DNA of 64,000 nt from Ignavibacteria bacterium (GTDB lineage: Bacteria > Bacteroidota > Ignavibacteria > Tepidaquicellales > Tepidaquicellaceae), in contig JADJWZ010000002.1 of NCBI GenBank assembly GCA_016716125.1, positions 248,001-312,000 of the forward strand, in the 5' to 3' direction. Numbering within the stretch: the first letter of the stretch is position 1; each line of letters begins with the position of its first letter. The notes beneath the pieces were generated by a model. The model saw only the letters and a program-made list of their open reading frames with translations. It made no database searches and was not told the DNA's origin. The position numbers and the translations under genes were made by a program. Shown piece after piece: positions 47,415 to 56,560 of this stretch.

Positions 47415-49931
47415 TTATTCTTCAGCATTATCTTTATTTTCTTCCGTTACATCTACCGAGTGTTTTTCAGAAAGAGGTTCTTTTTTATCATCGGTAAACG
47501 TAAGTTCATCATTACCTTTTTTAAATTTCACTTTTACTTTTCCGGCGTTTTTCAGATTTCCTTTTAAAATTTCCTCGCTGAGCGGATCTTCAAGATATTT
47601 CTGTATAGCTCTTCTCAAAGGTCTGGCGCCGAAGTTCTGATCAAATCCTTTCTCACTAAGAAATTCCATAGCGGATTTTGAAACTTCCACTTTAACTCCC
47701 TGAAGCTGGATCCTTTTAAGAAGCTTTTCAATTCCAATTTCAACGATCTTCAGAATGTCGCTCTTTTCAAGCTGTTTAAATATTATCATGTCATCAATTC
47801 TGTTCAGAAACTCAGGTGAGAATACTCTCTTTACAGAATCCTCAATCGTTGTTCTTATCTTTTCATAATTTGTTTTTGACGTCCCATCACCGAATCCAAA
47901 TACCTTATCAAGCTTCAGATCTCTTGTGCCGATATTTGAAGTCATGATTATTATTGTATTTTTGAAATCTACTTTTCTGCCGAGTCCGTCTGTCAATACG
48001 CCGTCATCCAGAACCTGAAGAAGTATATTGAATGTATCCGGATGCGCTTTTTCTATCTCATCAAGTAAAACTACTGAATATGGTTTGCGTCTTACTTTCT
48101 CCGTTAACTGTCCGCCTTCTTCGTATCCCACATATCCCGGAGGAGCTCCGACTAGTCTCGATACATTAAATTTTTCCATGTATTCACTCATATCAATTCT
48201 GATCAGTGAATCTTCTGAATTGAAAAGGAATTTAGCAAGCTGCTTTGCAAGTTCAGTCTTACCGACGCCTGTTGGTCCGAGAAATACAAATGAACCTATA
48301 GGTCTGTTTGGATCTTTCAGTCCCGCTCTCGCTCTTCTTATTGCGCGTGAAATATTTTTTACAGCTTCATCCTGACCGATCACTTCGCCTCTCAGCGTTT
48401 CTTCCATTTTTACAAGTTTCTCTGATTCCGCTTCAGCTATTTGATTTACAGGAATTCCGGTCATCATTGCAACCACGTCTGCAACGCTTTGCTCTGAAAC
48501 TTCATACACCATGCTCTGGGATTTTATTTCCCAGTCAAGCTTTAGCTGTTCAAGATCGGCGAGAACTTTCTTTTCATTGTCACGAAGCTTTGCAGCTTCT
48601 TCGTAATTCTGATTCTTAACAACCTGGTTTTTGAACTGTCTTATGTTTTCAATTTCAGCTTCAAGGTCAACGATCTCTTTCGGGACGACAATGTTTGACA
48701 GGTGAACACGCGAACCCGCTTCATCCATTACGTCAATTGCTTTGTCCGGCAGAAATCTGTCAGTAATATATCTGTCGCTTAATTTTACCGCCTCATCGAT
48801 CGCTTTATCAGAATAGCTTACATTGTGATGCTCTTCATATTTACTTTTGATATTATTTAAAATCTGAATGGTCTCGTCAACGGTCGTCGGCTCCACCATA
48901 ATTTTCTGAAATCTTCTGTCAAGCGCTCCGTCTTTCTCAATGTATTGCCTGTATTCGTTTAAAGTCGTTGCGCCGATACACTGCAGATCTCCTCTTGCAA
49001 GAGCCGGTTTGAAAATGTTTGATGCATCAAGAGAGCCGCTTGCGCCGCCCGCTCCGACTATTGTGTGAAGTTCATCAATGAAAAGAATTACATCCTTAGC
49101 TTTCTCCAGCTCATTCATAACAGCTTTCATTCTTTCCTCAAACTGTCCCCTGTATTTCGTACCGGCGACAAGCGCGGCAAGATCAAGCGTTACGACTCTT
49201 TTATTGTGCAATACTCGAGATACATTTTTATTGATGATCCTTAAAGCAAGTCCTTCCGCAATAGCAGTTTTTCCTACACCGGGCTCACCGATAAGAACAG
49301 GATTATTCTTTTTTCTTCTGCTCAATACCTGAGCAACTCTTTCGATTTCTTTTTCCCTGCCGACTATAGGATCCAGTTTATTTTCAATTGCCATTTTTGT
49401 AAGATCCCTGCCGAAGTTATCAAGAACGGGAGTTTTGCTTCTTTCCTGTTTTTTTTCCGCTGAAGATTTTGCTCCGGGCTGATTGCCGGAAGGTTTTCCG
49501 CTGAGAATATTCATCAGCTCTGATTTAACCGCCTCGTAATTTATATTGAACTGATGCAGTATCTGCGCGGCAAGATTATCATCTTCCCTTAATATCGAAA
49601 GAAGTAAATGTTCCGTTCCGATAATGTCGGATTTGAAAATCTTTGCTTCGAGGTATGTTATTTTTAAAACTTTCTCCGCCTGTTTCGTGAGAGGAATATT
49701 GCCGACTGTCAATGTTCCGCCTGATTGTCTGACGGTATCTTCAATTGTCTTCTTTATTTTGAAAGCATCTACTCCGAGGTTTTTAAAGATCTTTATTGCA
49801 ATCCCTTCGCCTTCTCTTATTATTCCCAGTAACAGGTGCTCTGTTCCAATGTAATCGTGACCAAGCCGAATCGCTTCTTCTCTGCTTAATCTGATCACAT
49901 CCTGAACTCTGCTTGAAAAATTACTGTCCAT
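47415..49931 (-). CDS. clpC: ATP-dependent Clp protease ATP-binding subunit ClpC
   Basis: 838 residues. Two Clp_N repeats come first (GTEHLLLGIIREGEG and GTEHLLLSILREDDN). AAA-1 has Walker A GEPGVGKT at 215-222, and a UVR-like coiled segment lies near 425-460 (YEEAAKLRDNEKKVL). AAA-2 has Walker A GPTGVGKTEL and the D2-small domain ends IQKYLEDPLSEEIL. It unfolds proteins for ClpP; no mcsA/mcsB or clpP is in the window. The last 30 residues are acidic. It is co-directional with fabH, 2 bp apart. Confidence 0.95.
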   Translation of the reverse strand: MDSNFSSRVQDVIRLSREEAIRLGHDYIGTEHLLLGIIREGEGIAIKIFKNLGVDAFKIKKTIEDTVRQSGGTLTVGNIPLTKQAEKVLKITYLEAKIFKSDIIGTEHLLLSILREDDNLAAQILHQFNINYEAVKSELMNILSGKPSGNQPGAKSSAEKKQERSKTPVLDNFGRDLTKMAIENKLDPIVGREKEIERVAQVLSRRKKNNPVLIGEPGVGKTAIAEGLALRIINKNVSRVLHNKRVVTLDLAALVAGTKYRGQFEERMKAVMNELEKAKDVILFIDELHTIVGAGGASGSLDASNIFKPALARGDLQCIGATTLNEYRQYIEKDGALDRRFQKIMVEPTTVDETIQILNNIKSKYEEHHNVSYSDKAIDEAVKLSDRYITDRFLPDKAIDVMDEAGSRVHLSNIVVPKEIVDLEAEIENIRQFKNQVVKNQNYEEAAKLRDNEKKVLADLEQLKLDWEIKSQSMVYEVSEQSVADVVAMMTGIPVNQIAEAESEKLVKMEETLRGEVIGQDEAVKNISRAIRRARAGLKDPNRPIGSFVFLGPTGVGKTELAKQLAKFLFNSEDSLIRIDMSEYMEKFNVSRLVGAPPGYVGYEEGGQLTEKVRRKPYSVVLLDEIEKAHPDTFNILLQVLDDGVLTDGLGRKVDFKNTIIIMTSNIGTRDLKLDKVFGFGDGTSKTNYEKIRTTIEDSVKRVFSPEFLNRIDDMIIFKQLEKSDILKIVEIGIEKLLKRIQLQGVKVEVSKSAMEFLSEKGFDQNFGARPLRRAIQKYLEDPLSEEILKGNLKNAGKVKVKFKKGNDELTFTDDKKEPLSEKHSVDVTEENKDNAEE

Positions 49932-50109
49932 TTTATTCTGATTTATTTATAATTTATTTGGGGAATAATTAACGCGGATCTTAAAATCTGCATTAATTGT
50001 GTTCCATTTTATTCCTGAATAATTAGTCAAATATATTAAAAAACTTATAAAGAATTAATGTATTAAACTAATGTATATTTAAACTGCTGATAGCTCAATT
50101 AAACCGGTC

Positions 50110-50137
50110 AAAAAAAAACCGGAGCTGTATCTCCGGT
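50110..50137 (-). terminator. Rho-independent terminator after the bacilliredoxin gene
   Basis: On the minus strand, ACCGGAG / CTCCGGT with a 6-nt loop followed by about nine T, 29 bp after the 50167 stop. Confidence 0.88.
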
Positions 50138-50166
50138 CAGTAATAAAAAATTTATTTTACCGGAGA

Positions 50167-50613
50167 TCAAGCATTTTCAGCTTCTTCTTTTTTACAATAC
50201 TTGTTGAATATTCCTGCTACTAAATTAGCAACTGTATTCGCATCGTTGTTTTCAATGTCCATTCTGTTGATCATATGAACAAGCTCGCCGTTTTTAAGTA
50301 ATGCCATCTGAGGGGAGGAAGGCGGAATTCCGGTGAAGTAATTTCTTGCTTCATTAACTGCATCCTTTTCCATTCCTGCAAATACGGTTACAAGATTGTC
50401 CGGCATTGCATTATTGTTCTTCGCCCATTCTACTGCCAGTGACAGTCCCGGTCTTGCTTTTCCCGCTGCGCAGCCGCAGACGGAATTTACAAATACAAAA
50501 GTTGTTCCGTCCTTGCTTAATTCATTTTTAACTTCATCCGGCGTTAATAATTCTCTGAATCCTATTTCTGTCGCTTCTTCGCGCATTGGCTGAACCATTA
50601 TTGGATCGTACAT
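50167..50613 (-). CDS. BrxA/BrxB family bacilliredoxin
   Basis: 148 residues, thioredoxin-like. The redox motif is C46-G-C48 in NSVCGCAAGKARP, with FTGIPPSSPQMALLKNGELVHM downstream, matching the YphP/YqiW family. Bacilliredoxins remove bacillithiol from mixed disulfides, so the cell may use bacillithiol; no bsh gene is in the window to confirm this. It is monocistronic with its own terminator. A high content of Asn/Met in the middle is normal for the family. Confidence 0.9.
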   Translation of the reverse strand: MYDPIMVQPMREEATEIGFRELLTPDEVKNELSKDGTTFVFVNSVCGCAAGKARPGLSLAVEWAKNNNAMPDNLVTVFAGMEKDAVNEARNYFTGIPPSSPQMALLKNGELVHMINRMDIENNDANTVANLVAGIFNKYCKKEEAENA

Positions 50614-50680
50614 TTTATATTTTTCCTTTCTGAATTATTTTTGTAAGTTTTTTAACAATCTGTTTAAAGTATAAAGTTCA

Positions 50681-51505
50681 TTATTTTAAAAATCTTTTAA
50701 ACCATTTCCGTCTTAGTTCTGAAACTTTCTCCCTGTGCTTTTTGAGATAATGATTGCCTCCTTCTATCAGTTCAAGTCTGCAGTCATTTCCGTTTTCACT
50801 TAAGCGTTCATACATGTTCTTTGAATCAATATGAGAAACTTCAGAGTCCGCAGTTCCGTGTATCAGGAGTACTGCTGTTTCTTTATTAATGTTATTATGA
50901 AAATGAACTGCTGATCTTTCTTCCAGTCTTTTTCTAAATTCAGCGCTGTCGTTTGTTCCGAATAACTTGTCATAAACTTTTGACAATTCGCTTTTATGTT
51001 CCATGCTTCTGCTCAGATCTGCAAGTCCGGAAATTATAACAGCACACCGGATCCTGTCTGTCAGCGTAAGCGCTTTATAAGTCATCATCCCGCCTCTGCT
51101 CCATCCTTCCATTCCGATCTTTGAAGAGTCGCATTCCGAAATTTCGTCTGCAAGTTTAATTAAGTTCAAAACATCATTTACATCCCTGCCTCCGAATTCA
51201 TCTTCCTGCCTGTACATTGACGCAAGCACTATGTATCCCCAAGAAGCTAACTCTCCGAACATTCCTCTTGCGAGAAATTCATCTATCCATCCCGCGTTTT
51301 TACTTCCGCCGCGGTTCCAGATAATCAACGGAATCTTTCCCTTTATATTTACGGGTTTTGCAATGTAACCTTTTACTTTGTAACCGTCTGAATCATAAAC
51401 AATACTTTCGACTATTGTCTCTTCAGCTGTTTCATTTCCCCAGCCGCTCTTTATTAGTTTGATCTGATTTTCCTTCAGATCAATTACATTTTGCGATAGG
51501 ATCAT
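50681..51505 (-). CDS. Alpha/beta hydrolase, prolyl oligopeptidase-like
   Basis: 274 residues without signal peptide. The nucleophile elbow is GMEGWSRGGMM, the Asp is in HGTADSEVSHID and the His is in GGNHYLKKH, giving a full catalytic triad. The fold resembles the S9 peptidase catalytic domain without its propeller, so it may be an esterase or acylaminoacyl-type hydrolase. It overlaps the preceding 78-residue gene by 4 bp, so the two are translationally coupled. It lies 67 bp upstream of the bacilliredoxin gene on the same strand. Confidence 0.85.
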   Translation of the reverse strand: MILSQNVIDLKENQIKLIKSGWGNETAEETIVESIVYDSDGYKVKGYIAKPVNIKGKIPLIIWNRGGSKNAGWIDEFLARGMFGELASWGYIVLASMYRQEDEFGGRDVNDVLNLIKLADEISECDSSKIGMEGWSRGGMMTYKALTLTDRIRCAVIISGLADLSRSMEHKSELSKVYDKLFGTNDSAEFRKRLEERSAVHFHNNINKETAVLLIHGTADSEVSHIDSKNMYERLSENGNDCRLELIEGGNHYLKKHREKVSELRRKWFKRFLK

Positions 51506-51738
51506 TCAGAATCCGAATTCTCAAATAATTTGTAGTAACCGAGTTTCAGATCAAATTCCTGTCCGGCTTTATACATTTTTTCATTTGGGGAAGGTAATAC
51601 ATTTTCAATTTTTACCTTAGCCCAGCATCCGCCCTGATAGTCGAGTATCTTAGCTTCGTAAAGTTCATTGCCTTCGTATTCGACAGTATAAATCTTGTTT
51701 ACTTCCGGTGCGTTTTTAAGAATGTGTGTATGCTTCAT
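51502..51738 (-). CDS. Small protein of unknown function coupled to the hydrolase
   Basis: 78 residues, beta-rich and charged (KIYTVEYEGNELYEAKILDY, GQEFDLKLGYYKLFE), without signal or Cys motif apart from GGCW. I do not recognise it. Its 4-bp overlap with the hydrolase start codon supports its reality and shared translation. The composition suggests a small SH3-like or OB-like barrel, a guess from strand pattern only. Confidence 0.6.
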   Translation of the reverse strand: MKHTHILKNAPEVNKIYTVEYEGNELYEAKILDYQGGCWAKVKIENVLPSPNEKMYKAGQEFDLKLGYYKLFENSDSE

Positions 51739-52322
51739 TGTAATTTTTAGTTTGCAATTTAATGATTTGTATTGTCTTTTATAAGGTATTTATGAATATA
51801 ATCGCCAGAAGGGGAGATATAGTATTAAGAGAGGCAAAATATGAAAAAGTTTAGTTGGTTCTAGTTAAATTTGGCGACCTCCTACCGCCCCCTCCTTGAA
51901 AATAAGGAGGGCGGTGATAATTTTTAAAGGAGATTGAAAGTTTCTGCGATTTCACTCAGTCTTGCATAATGCAACATACTACTTTGCAAAAATGCAGAGG
52001 TTTTTGTAAATTTGATGCGTGAATTTAATTTTTATGTGTAACCTTTATGGACCGAAAATGATAAGACAATGGAAAAATAAATTGACAGATATATTTACAT
52101 TTTTTATTGCGATTTATTTTTCATTGACTGACTTCGGGCGAGAATACTTAAACTTGAAATCCACTGAACTCTTTTTGAATTTCAACGGCAATGATTCCGG
52201 AGCAATTTATAATTCCATCTTAACAAATCAAGTTCTCAACTATTCAAGAAATAAAGATTTAAAACATGGGGAACATGTCAAGCACTCCTTATATTACATA
52301 AATTTAAATTTGAGATACTCAT
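51739..52322. other. Gene-poor stretch with one hairpin
   Basis: A bulged palindrome CCGCCCCCTCCTT / AAGGAGGGCGG lies at about 51884-51915. A plus-strand open frame at 52019-52330 has no recognisable features and overlaps the next gene by 8 bp; I do not accept it as a gene. The rest shows nothing. Confidence 0.5.
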
Positions 52323-52727
52323 ATGATTAAAACACAAATTTCAGGAATTGCACCATTCTTCATCGTAAAAAATGTACCAGAAGCACTGTCGTTTTATAGC
52401 GAATGTCTCGGTTTTGATATCACATTTCAAGGACCCACTGAAGATGACATCTTCTTCGGCATTGTTCAACGTGGAGCTGCAATGATCATGCTGAAGGACA
52501 TTGGAGTAAACCCCATACCAAACTACACTCGAGATATCAATAAAGGAATTGCCCGATGGGATGCATACCTTTATGTTCCGGATCCTGATGCGCTGGCAAA
52601 AGAATTCTTATTGCGTAATGTCGAGTTTTTTCAACCACTCAAGGAAAATGATATTGGTTTAAGGGGATTTGAAGTAGAGGACACTGACGGATATATACTT
52701 TTTTTCGGTCGTCCTCAGTTAGAATAA
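52323..52727 (+). CDS. VOC family (glyoxalase/bleomycin resistance-like) protein
   Basis: 134 residues with two beta-alpha-beta-beta-beta modules: FFIVKNVPEALSFYSECLGF and WDAYLYVPDPDALAKEFLLR, ending FEVEDTDGYILFFGRPQLE. VOC proteins bind a metal or small molecule and act as lyases, dioxygenases or drug-binding proteins; the substrate is not visible. The metal-ligand Glu in the last strand is replaced by the hydrophobic FFG context, so a binding role is possible. It is alone on the plus strand. Confidence 0.85.
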   Translation: MIKTQISGIAPFFIVKNVPEALSFYSECLGFDITFQGPTEDDIFFGIVQRGAAMIMLKDIGVNPIPNYTRDINKGIARWDAYLYVPDPDALAKEFLLRNVEFFQPLKENDIGLRGFEVEDTDGYILFFGRPQLE

Positions 52728-52874
52728 TTCTAAAATTTGGACACTGCAAGTTTTTTGCAGACCGTTTCTTTAGTTTAATATAATATTAGATTTAAATAAG
52801 ATCTCACAAACGACAACGAAGTATAAATAGTTAACAATCGACAAAAACAATCAGCGTTTAAAATTATATTTATG

Positions 52875-52895
52875 CAAACTGTTTGTGACAGTTTG
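52875..52895. promoter_or_regulatory. Inverted repeat CAAACTGT / ACAGTTTG, possible operator or palindrome
   Basis: Perfect 8-bp arms with a 5-nt spacer, 143 bp before the decarboxylase start. A small hairpin CTGCAA / TTGCAG at 52744-52760 follows the VOC gene. Regulatory function is only inferred from symmetry; the rest of 52728-53038 shows nothing else. Confidence 0.3.
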
Positions 52896-53038
52896 AAGAA
52901 TGTAAATGTTTAGTTAATTTCATTTCATCGTGAACTGTTGACAAGAAGTTTGTAAAAGCGGAAGTGAATTACATCGCTAATACTTTTAGAGAAACGTTAT
53001 CATTTATTAAACTTTCAAATTAATTTTATATTTATAAT

Positions 53039-54547
53039 ATGGAAAAAGAAGTATTTGATAATCTAGATATAAAGCCGGAAGATTTTCGGAAGCTGGGTTA
53101 CCGTGTCATAGATATGATCACGGAATACTATGCTTCCATTCAGGAAGTTCCTGTATATCCGGCAGCTACATCATCGGAGGTGGAGCAGATATTTAAAGAA
53201 GACTTTCCTGTGAAAGGGCAGGATCCTTTTGATATTGTCGACGAATGGAAATCTAAAATACTGCCGTATGCGACACACCTTGGTTCTCCAAGATATTTTG
53301 GTTTTGTAAACGGATCGGGGACTATGATCGGGACGCTGGCGGAAGCGCTGGCTGCTGCCGTAAATATGAACCCCGGCGGATGGAAACCGGCTCCATCTGC
53401 TACGGAAGTAGAACGCAGGACCATTGCATGGATGGCGGAAATGGTTGGCTATCCCGGAGACTGCGGAGGTCTGTTTACAACCGGGGGAACTATGGCAAAT
53501 TTTACAGCAATAGAAACTGCGTTAAGGAATATTGCACCTTATGACATTACGGCAAAAGGTCTGCAGGACAAACAAATGCCCGGTAGATTTAAAGTGTATA
53601 TGTCAGATCACGAAGGACATATTTCCATTATTAGAGTTGTAGATCTGCTGAATCTCGGACGTGAATCAATTCACCTCGTGAAAAGCCGTGAAGACTTTTC
53701 AATGGACACAAATGATCTGGGGCGCTGCATTGATGAAGATATAACAAACGGAGATTTTCCGCTATGTGTAGTTGCGCAGGTTGGTTCGATAAACGTAGGT
53801 GTGATCGATCCGCTCGAAGAGATCGCCGCGATTTGTAAGAAAAGAAACATCTGGTTTCATGCAGACGGAGCGTGCGGCGCTGTCGGAACGCTTCTGCCCG
53901 AAAAACGAGATCAGTATAAAGGTCTCGAACTTGCAGATTCCATTACGCTGGATCCGCACAAATGGCTTTACATTCCTTATGATTGCGGCTGTGTATTAAT
54001 CCGTGATGCTGAAAAAATGAGGAGGGCGTTTTCAATTCAGGCACCTTATCTGCGGGGAACGCTTCCAACGGAGTATACAGGATTATATTATCTGGACTAT
54101 GGTCCTGAAATGTCCCGCGGATTTCGCGCGCTGAAGGTTTGGATGTCTATAAAACAATTCGGCGCGGAGGGTTACCGTAAACTGCTTTCACAAAATGTAA
54201 AATGCGTGGAATATCTTGACTCGCTTGTTCGTAAGGACAAAGACTTTGAAGCGCTGCACAAACCAAACCTGTTTATATACTGTATGCGTTACGCTCCTCA
54301 GAAAATAAAAGATAAGTATGAGCAGGACAGCATTGAGCTTAATAAATATCTTGATGAACTGAATCAAAAAATAGCGGATGAGATCCAGCTCAGCGGAACG
54401 GCATTTATCATGACAAGCAAGGTGCGGGGAAAAACAGTAATAAGACTTTCGGTTTGTTCTCACCGAACGACTAAGGAAGATATTGAAATTGTTTTTTTAA
54501 AGTTAAAAGAGATCGGTGAATCATTAACCGATAGAAGTGAAAACTGA
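53039..54547 (+). CDS. Pyridoxal-dependent decarboxylase (group II, aromatic-L-amino-acid type)
   Basis: 502 residues, fold-type I PLP enzyme. The Schiff-base Lys is K308 in LDPHKWLYIPYDCGC, the stacking His is H191 in SDHEGHISI, and the Asp is in FHADGACGAVG. The cofactor phosphate region is TTGGTMANFTAIE. The closest group is the AADC/tryptophan-tyrosine decarboxylase family, producing amines and CO2. Substrate specificity is not readable. No antiporter is beside it. The SMR exporter starts 76 bp downstream on the same strand. Confidence 0.9.
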   Translation: MEKEVFDNLDIKPEDFRKLGYRVIDMITEYYASIQEVPVYPAATSSEVEQIFKEDFPVKGQDPFDIVDEWKSKILPYATHLGSPRYFGFVNGSGTMIGTLAEALAAAVNMNPGGWKPAPSATEVERRTIAWMAEMVGYPGDCGGLFTTGGTMANFTAIETALRNIAPYDITAKGLQDKQMPGRFKVYMSDHEGHISIIRVVDLLNLGRESIHLVKSREDFSMDTNDLGRCIDEDITNGDFPLCVVAQVGSINVGVIDPLEEIAAICKKRNIWFHADGACGAVGTLLPEKRDQYKGLELADSITLDPHKWLYIPYDCGCVLIRDAEKMRRAFSIQAPYLRGTLPTEYTGLYYLDYGPEMSRGFRALKVWMSIKQFGAEGYRKLLSQNVKCVEYLDSLVRKDKDFEALHKPNLFIYCMRYAPQKIKDKYEQDSIELNKYLDELNQKIADEIQLSGTAFIMTSKVRGKTVIRLSVCSHRTTKEDIEIVFLKLKEIGESLTDRSEN

Positions 54548-54623
54548 TCTTATATTTGGTATGCAGCGGAAACATTTGTAAACTCTTAATTAAATTTAAT
54601 AAAATCAAATCTAATCAAAACGA

Positions 54624-54950
54624 ATGAACTGGATCATATTAATAACAGCAGGCTTATTTGAAGTAGCATTTGCTTTTTGTTTAGGGAAAGCGAAAGAGAC
54701 TACAGGAAGCGAAATGAATTTATGGTATGCGGGATTTTTTGTTACACTAAGTATCAGTATGGGACTATTAATGAAGGCGACTCAGACTTTGCCGATCGGA
54801 ACAGCTTATGCTGTATGGACAGGGATTGGAGCAGCCGGAACTGTGCTGATAGGTATACTTGTATTTAAAGAACCTGCAACATTTCTGCGGATATTTTTTC
54901 TTATCACTTTAATTGGTTCTATCGTCGGATTAAAATCAGTATCACATTAA
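54624..54950 (+). CDS. SMR family transporter, SugE/Gdx-like
   Basis: 108 residues, four membrane helices. The key Glu is in TAGLFEVAFAFCLGKAKE (helix 1), and LPIGTAYAVWTGIGAAGTVL (helix 3) is the SMR signature. The helix 1 Lys/Ser context is closer to Gdx (guanidinium exporter) than to EmrE. A guanidine riboswitch is not apparent in the 70 bp upstream. It exports small cations by proton antiport. A small gene starts one base after its stop. Confidence 0.88.
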   Translation: MNWIILITAGLFEVAFAFCLGKAKETTGSEMNLWYAGFFVTLSISMGLLMKATQTLPIGTAYAVWTGIGAAGTVLIGILVFKEPATFLRIFFLITLIGSIVGLKSVSH

Positions 54951-54951
54951 A

Positions 54952-55230
54952 TTGGAAAATTCAGAGAACAATAAAAATATTAACTCAGACCGGCATTCCG
55001 ATCAAAGAGATATGTTAGATGAACAACAATTTGAATATCGAATATTCAAAGATAATAAAATCCAAATTTACTGGAATGGTAAGCAGGTGATGATGCTGAA
55101 AGGATCAGCAGCTCAGAACCTGATGAAAAAGCTTGAAAGAGCAGAAGGAAAGGAAGAGCAATTAGTTCTGGCGAAGGTCACAGGAAATTTCAAGAGAGGT
55201 AATGAAAAGGTTTCGAAAAAGAAAAGATGA
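54952..55230 (+). CDS. Small conserved-looking protein of unknown function, coupled to the SMR gene
   Basis: 92 residues. An N-terminal polar tail of about 25 residues leads to FEYRIFKDNKIQIYWNGKQV, then LKGSAAQNLMKKLERAEGKE and LVLAKVTGNFKRGNEKV, a pattern I recall as conserved in uncharacterised small proteins, basic at the C-terminus. The start TTG 54952 is one base after the SMR stop, suggesting translational coupling. No membrane segment. A heptamer repeat array follows. Confidence 0.6.
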   Translation: MENSENNKNINSDRHSDQRDMLDEQQFEYRIFKDNKIQIYWNGKQVMMLKGSAAQNLMKKLERAEGKEEQLVLAKVTGNFKRGNEKVSKKKR

Positions 55231-55274
55231 ATGGAAAATCACTCTTCATCATGAGTAAAAGCATCTGAATCACG

Positions 55275-55358
55275 AAATTCTAAATTCTAAATTCTAAATT
55301 CTAAATTCTAAATTCTAAATTCTAAATTCTAAATTCTAAATTCTAAATTCTAAATTCT
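55275..55358. repeat. Heptanucleotide tandem repeat, AAATTCT x12
   Basis: Twelve perfect units. Directly after it, at 55364-55396, is a copy of the GGATTCCCGCC…GCACGCGGGA-type palindrome. The remainder of 55231-55568 shows nothing else. Confidence 0.95.
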
Positions 55359-55568
55359 GTGTTGATTGGATCCCCGCCGGGAGCACGCAGGATGACATTT
55401 TTCTAATCTTCCCAAGCTGGGGTTTGGGTTGGAGAAAAAATTAATTGAAAAATATCATTATTAAAACTATAAACTGCTTTGAAAATTTGCGCAGGTTTTT
55501 GTAATATTTTTATGAAGTTAAGAATTGTAATTTATCTTAAAAGACTACATCATAACATATAAACGAAA

Positions 55569-56198
55569 ATGGAAAATTTTGACCGCAAAAAACATTGGGA
55601 GAATATTTACCGGACAAAAGAACTTAAGGACGTTAGCTGGTTTCAGCCGAAACCGAAAACATCTTTAGACTTTTTCAGACAATTGAATATACCGAAATCT
55701 GCAAAAGTAATTGACATAGGCGGCGGCGATAGTTTTCTGGTTGACCGCTTGCTTGATTTAGGTTATCAGGAAATTACTGTGCTTGATATTTCAGCAGCTG
55801 CAATTGACAGAGCAAAGCATAGACTTGGAGAACGGGCAAAAAATGTGAAATGGATTGTAACAGATGCTGCGAATTTTAAGCCGGTTGAAAAATATGACTT
55901 TTGGCACGACCGCGCTGCTTTTCACTTCCTGACTAATGAGACAGAAATTTCAAATTATTTAGAAACCGCCCAACAGAATATAAATCCCAAAGGTGTTTTA
56001 GTAATCGGGACATTTTCGGAACAGGGACCAAACAAATGCAGCGGAATTAAAATTAAGCAATATTCTGAAACAACAATGACAGACCGGCTGAAAAAGTTTT
56101 TTGAAAAAATAAAATGTATTACTGTTGACCATAAGACTCCGTTAGGTATTATTCAGAACTTTGTTTTCTGCAGTTTCAGAAAATTGCAAAAGGTCTGA
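55569..56198 (+). CDS. Class I SAM-dependent methyltransferase
   Basis: 209 residues. SAM motif I is VIDIGGGDSFLVDRLLDLG, motif II VLDISAAAIDRAKHRL, and motif post-II WHDRAAFHFL. The opening DRKKHWENIYRTKELKDVSW with WF is typical of TPMT/small-molecule methyltransferases. The acceptor is unknown. It is on the same strand as the SigZ cassette but 362 bp away, with no gene between and no clear operon link. Confidence 0.85.
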   Translation: MENFDRKKHWENIYRTKELKDVSWFQPKPKTSLDFFRQLNIPKSAKVIDIGGGDSFLVDRLLDLGYQEITVLDISAAAIDRAKHRLGERAKNVKWIVTDAANFKPVEKYDFWHDRAAFHFLTNETEISNYLETAQQNINPKGVLVIGTFSEQGPNKCSGIKIKQYSETTMTDRLKKFFEKIKCITVDHKTPLGIIQNFVFCSFRKLQKV

Positions 56199-56560
56199 CA
56201 CGATCAGCCAAAAGTGTTTTACTCAACAAAAATTATAATTCTATACATTTTTCAACAACCCGCTTTGAATGTCTTAGACTACCGGCGCTATTTATCACCC
56301 AGGTAAAAAAATCCGGGGCTGGAAAGGAAATTAGAAAACCCGTAACTTGAAACTTGTATTCCTTCCCTGCATCATTTTTTATTTTATACGTCTATAATTG
56401 TGGATTAATTATAAAGACAATTTACATATTAATAAACTGCCGGATCATTTTTACTTTCAGGACATTTAAATATTGTCTATTTTTTTGCGGCAATTATTTT
56501 GACCGCAGTCTTCATATTTCATATTAAAACTATTAACTTTCAAACACGGGAATTATTAAA
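56199..56560. other. Non-coding gap upstream of sigZ
   Basis: AT-rich, without an open frame or clear repeat. It must contain the promoter of the sigZ cassette. I compared it with the 69 bp before the Cys-rich peptide and found no convincing shared motif. Confidence 0.5.

Noticed and set aside
52019..52330. Plus-strand 103-codon open frame before the VOC gene
   Set aside because: No recognisable domain, GTG start without a clear ribosome site, overlaps the VOC gene start; probably chance.
54550..54623. Guanidine riboswitch upstream of the SMR gene
   Set aside because: The leader is only about 70 bp, AT-rich, and shows none of the conserved guanidine aptamer sequence.
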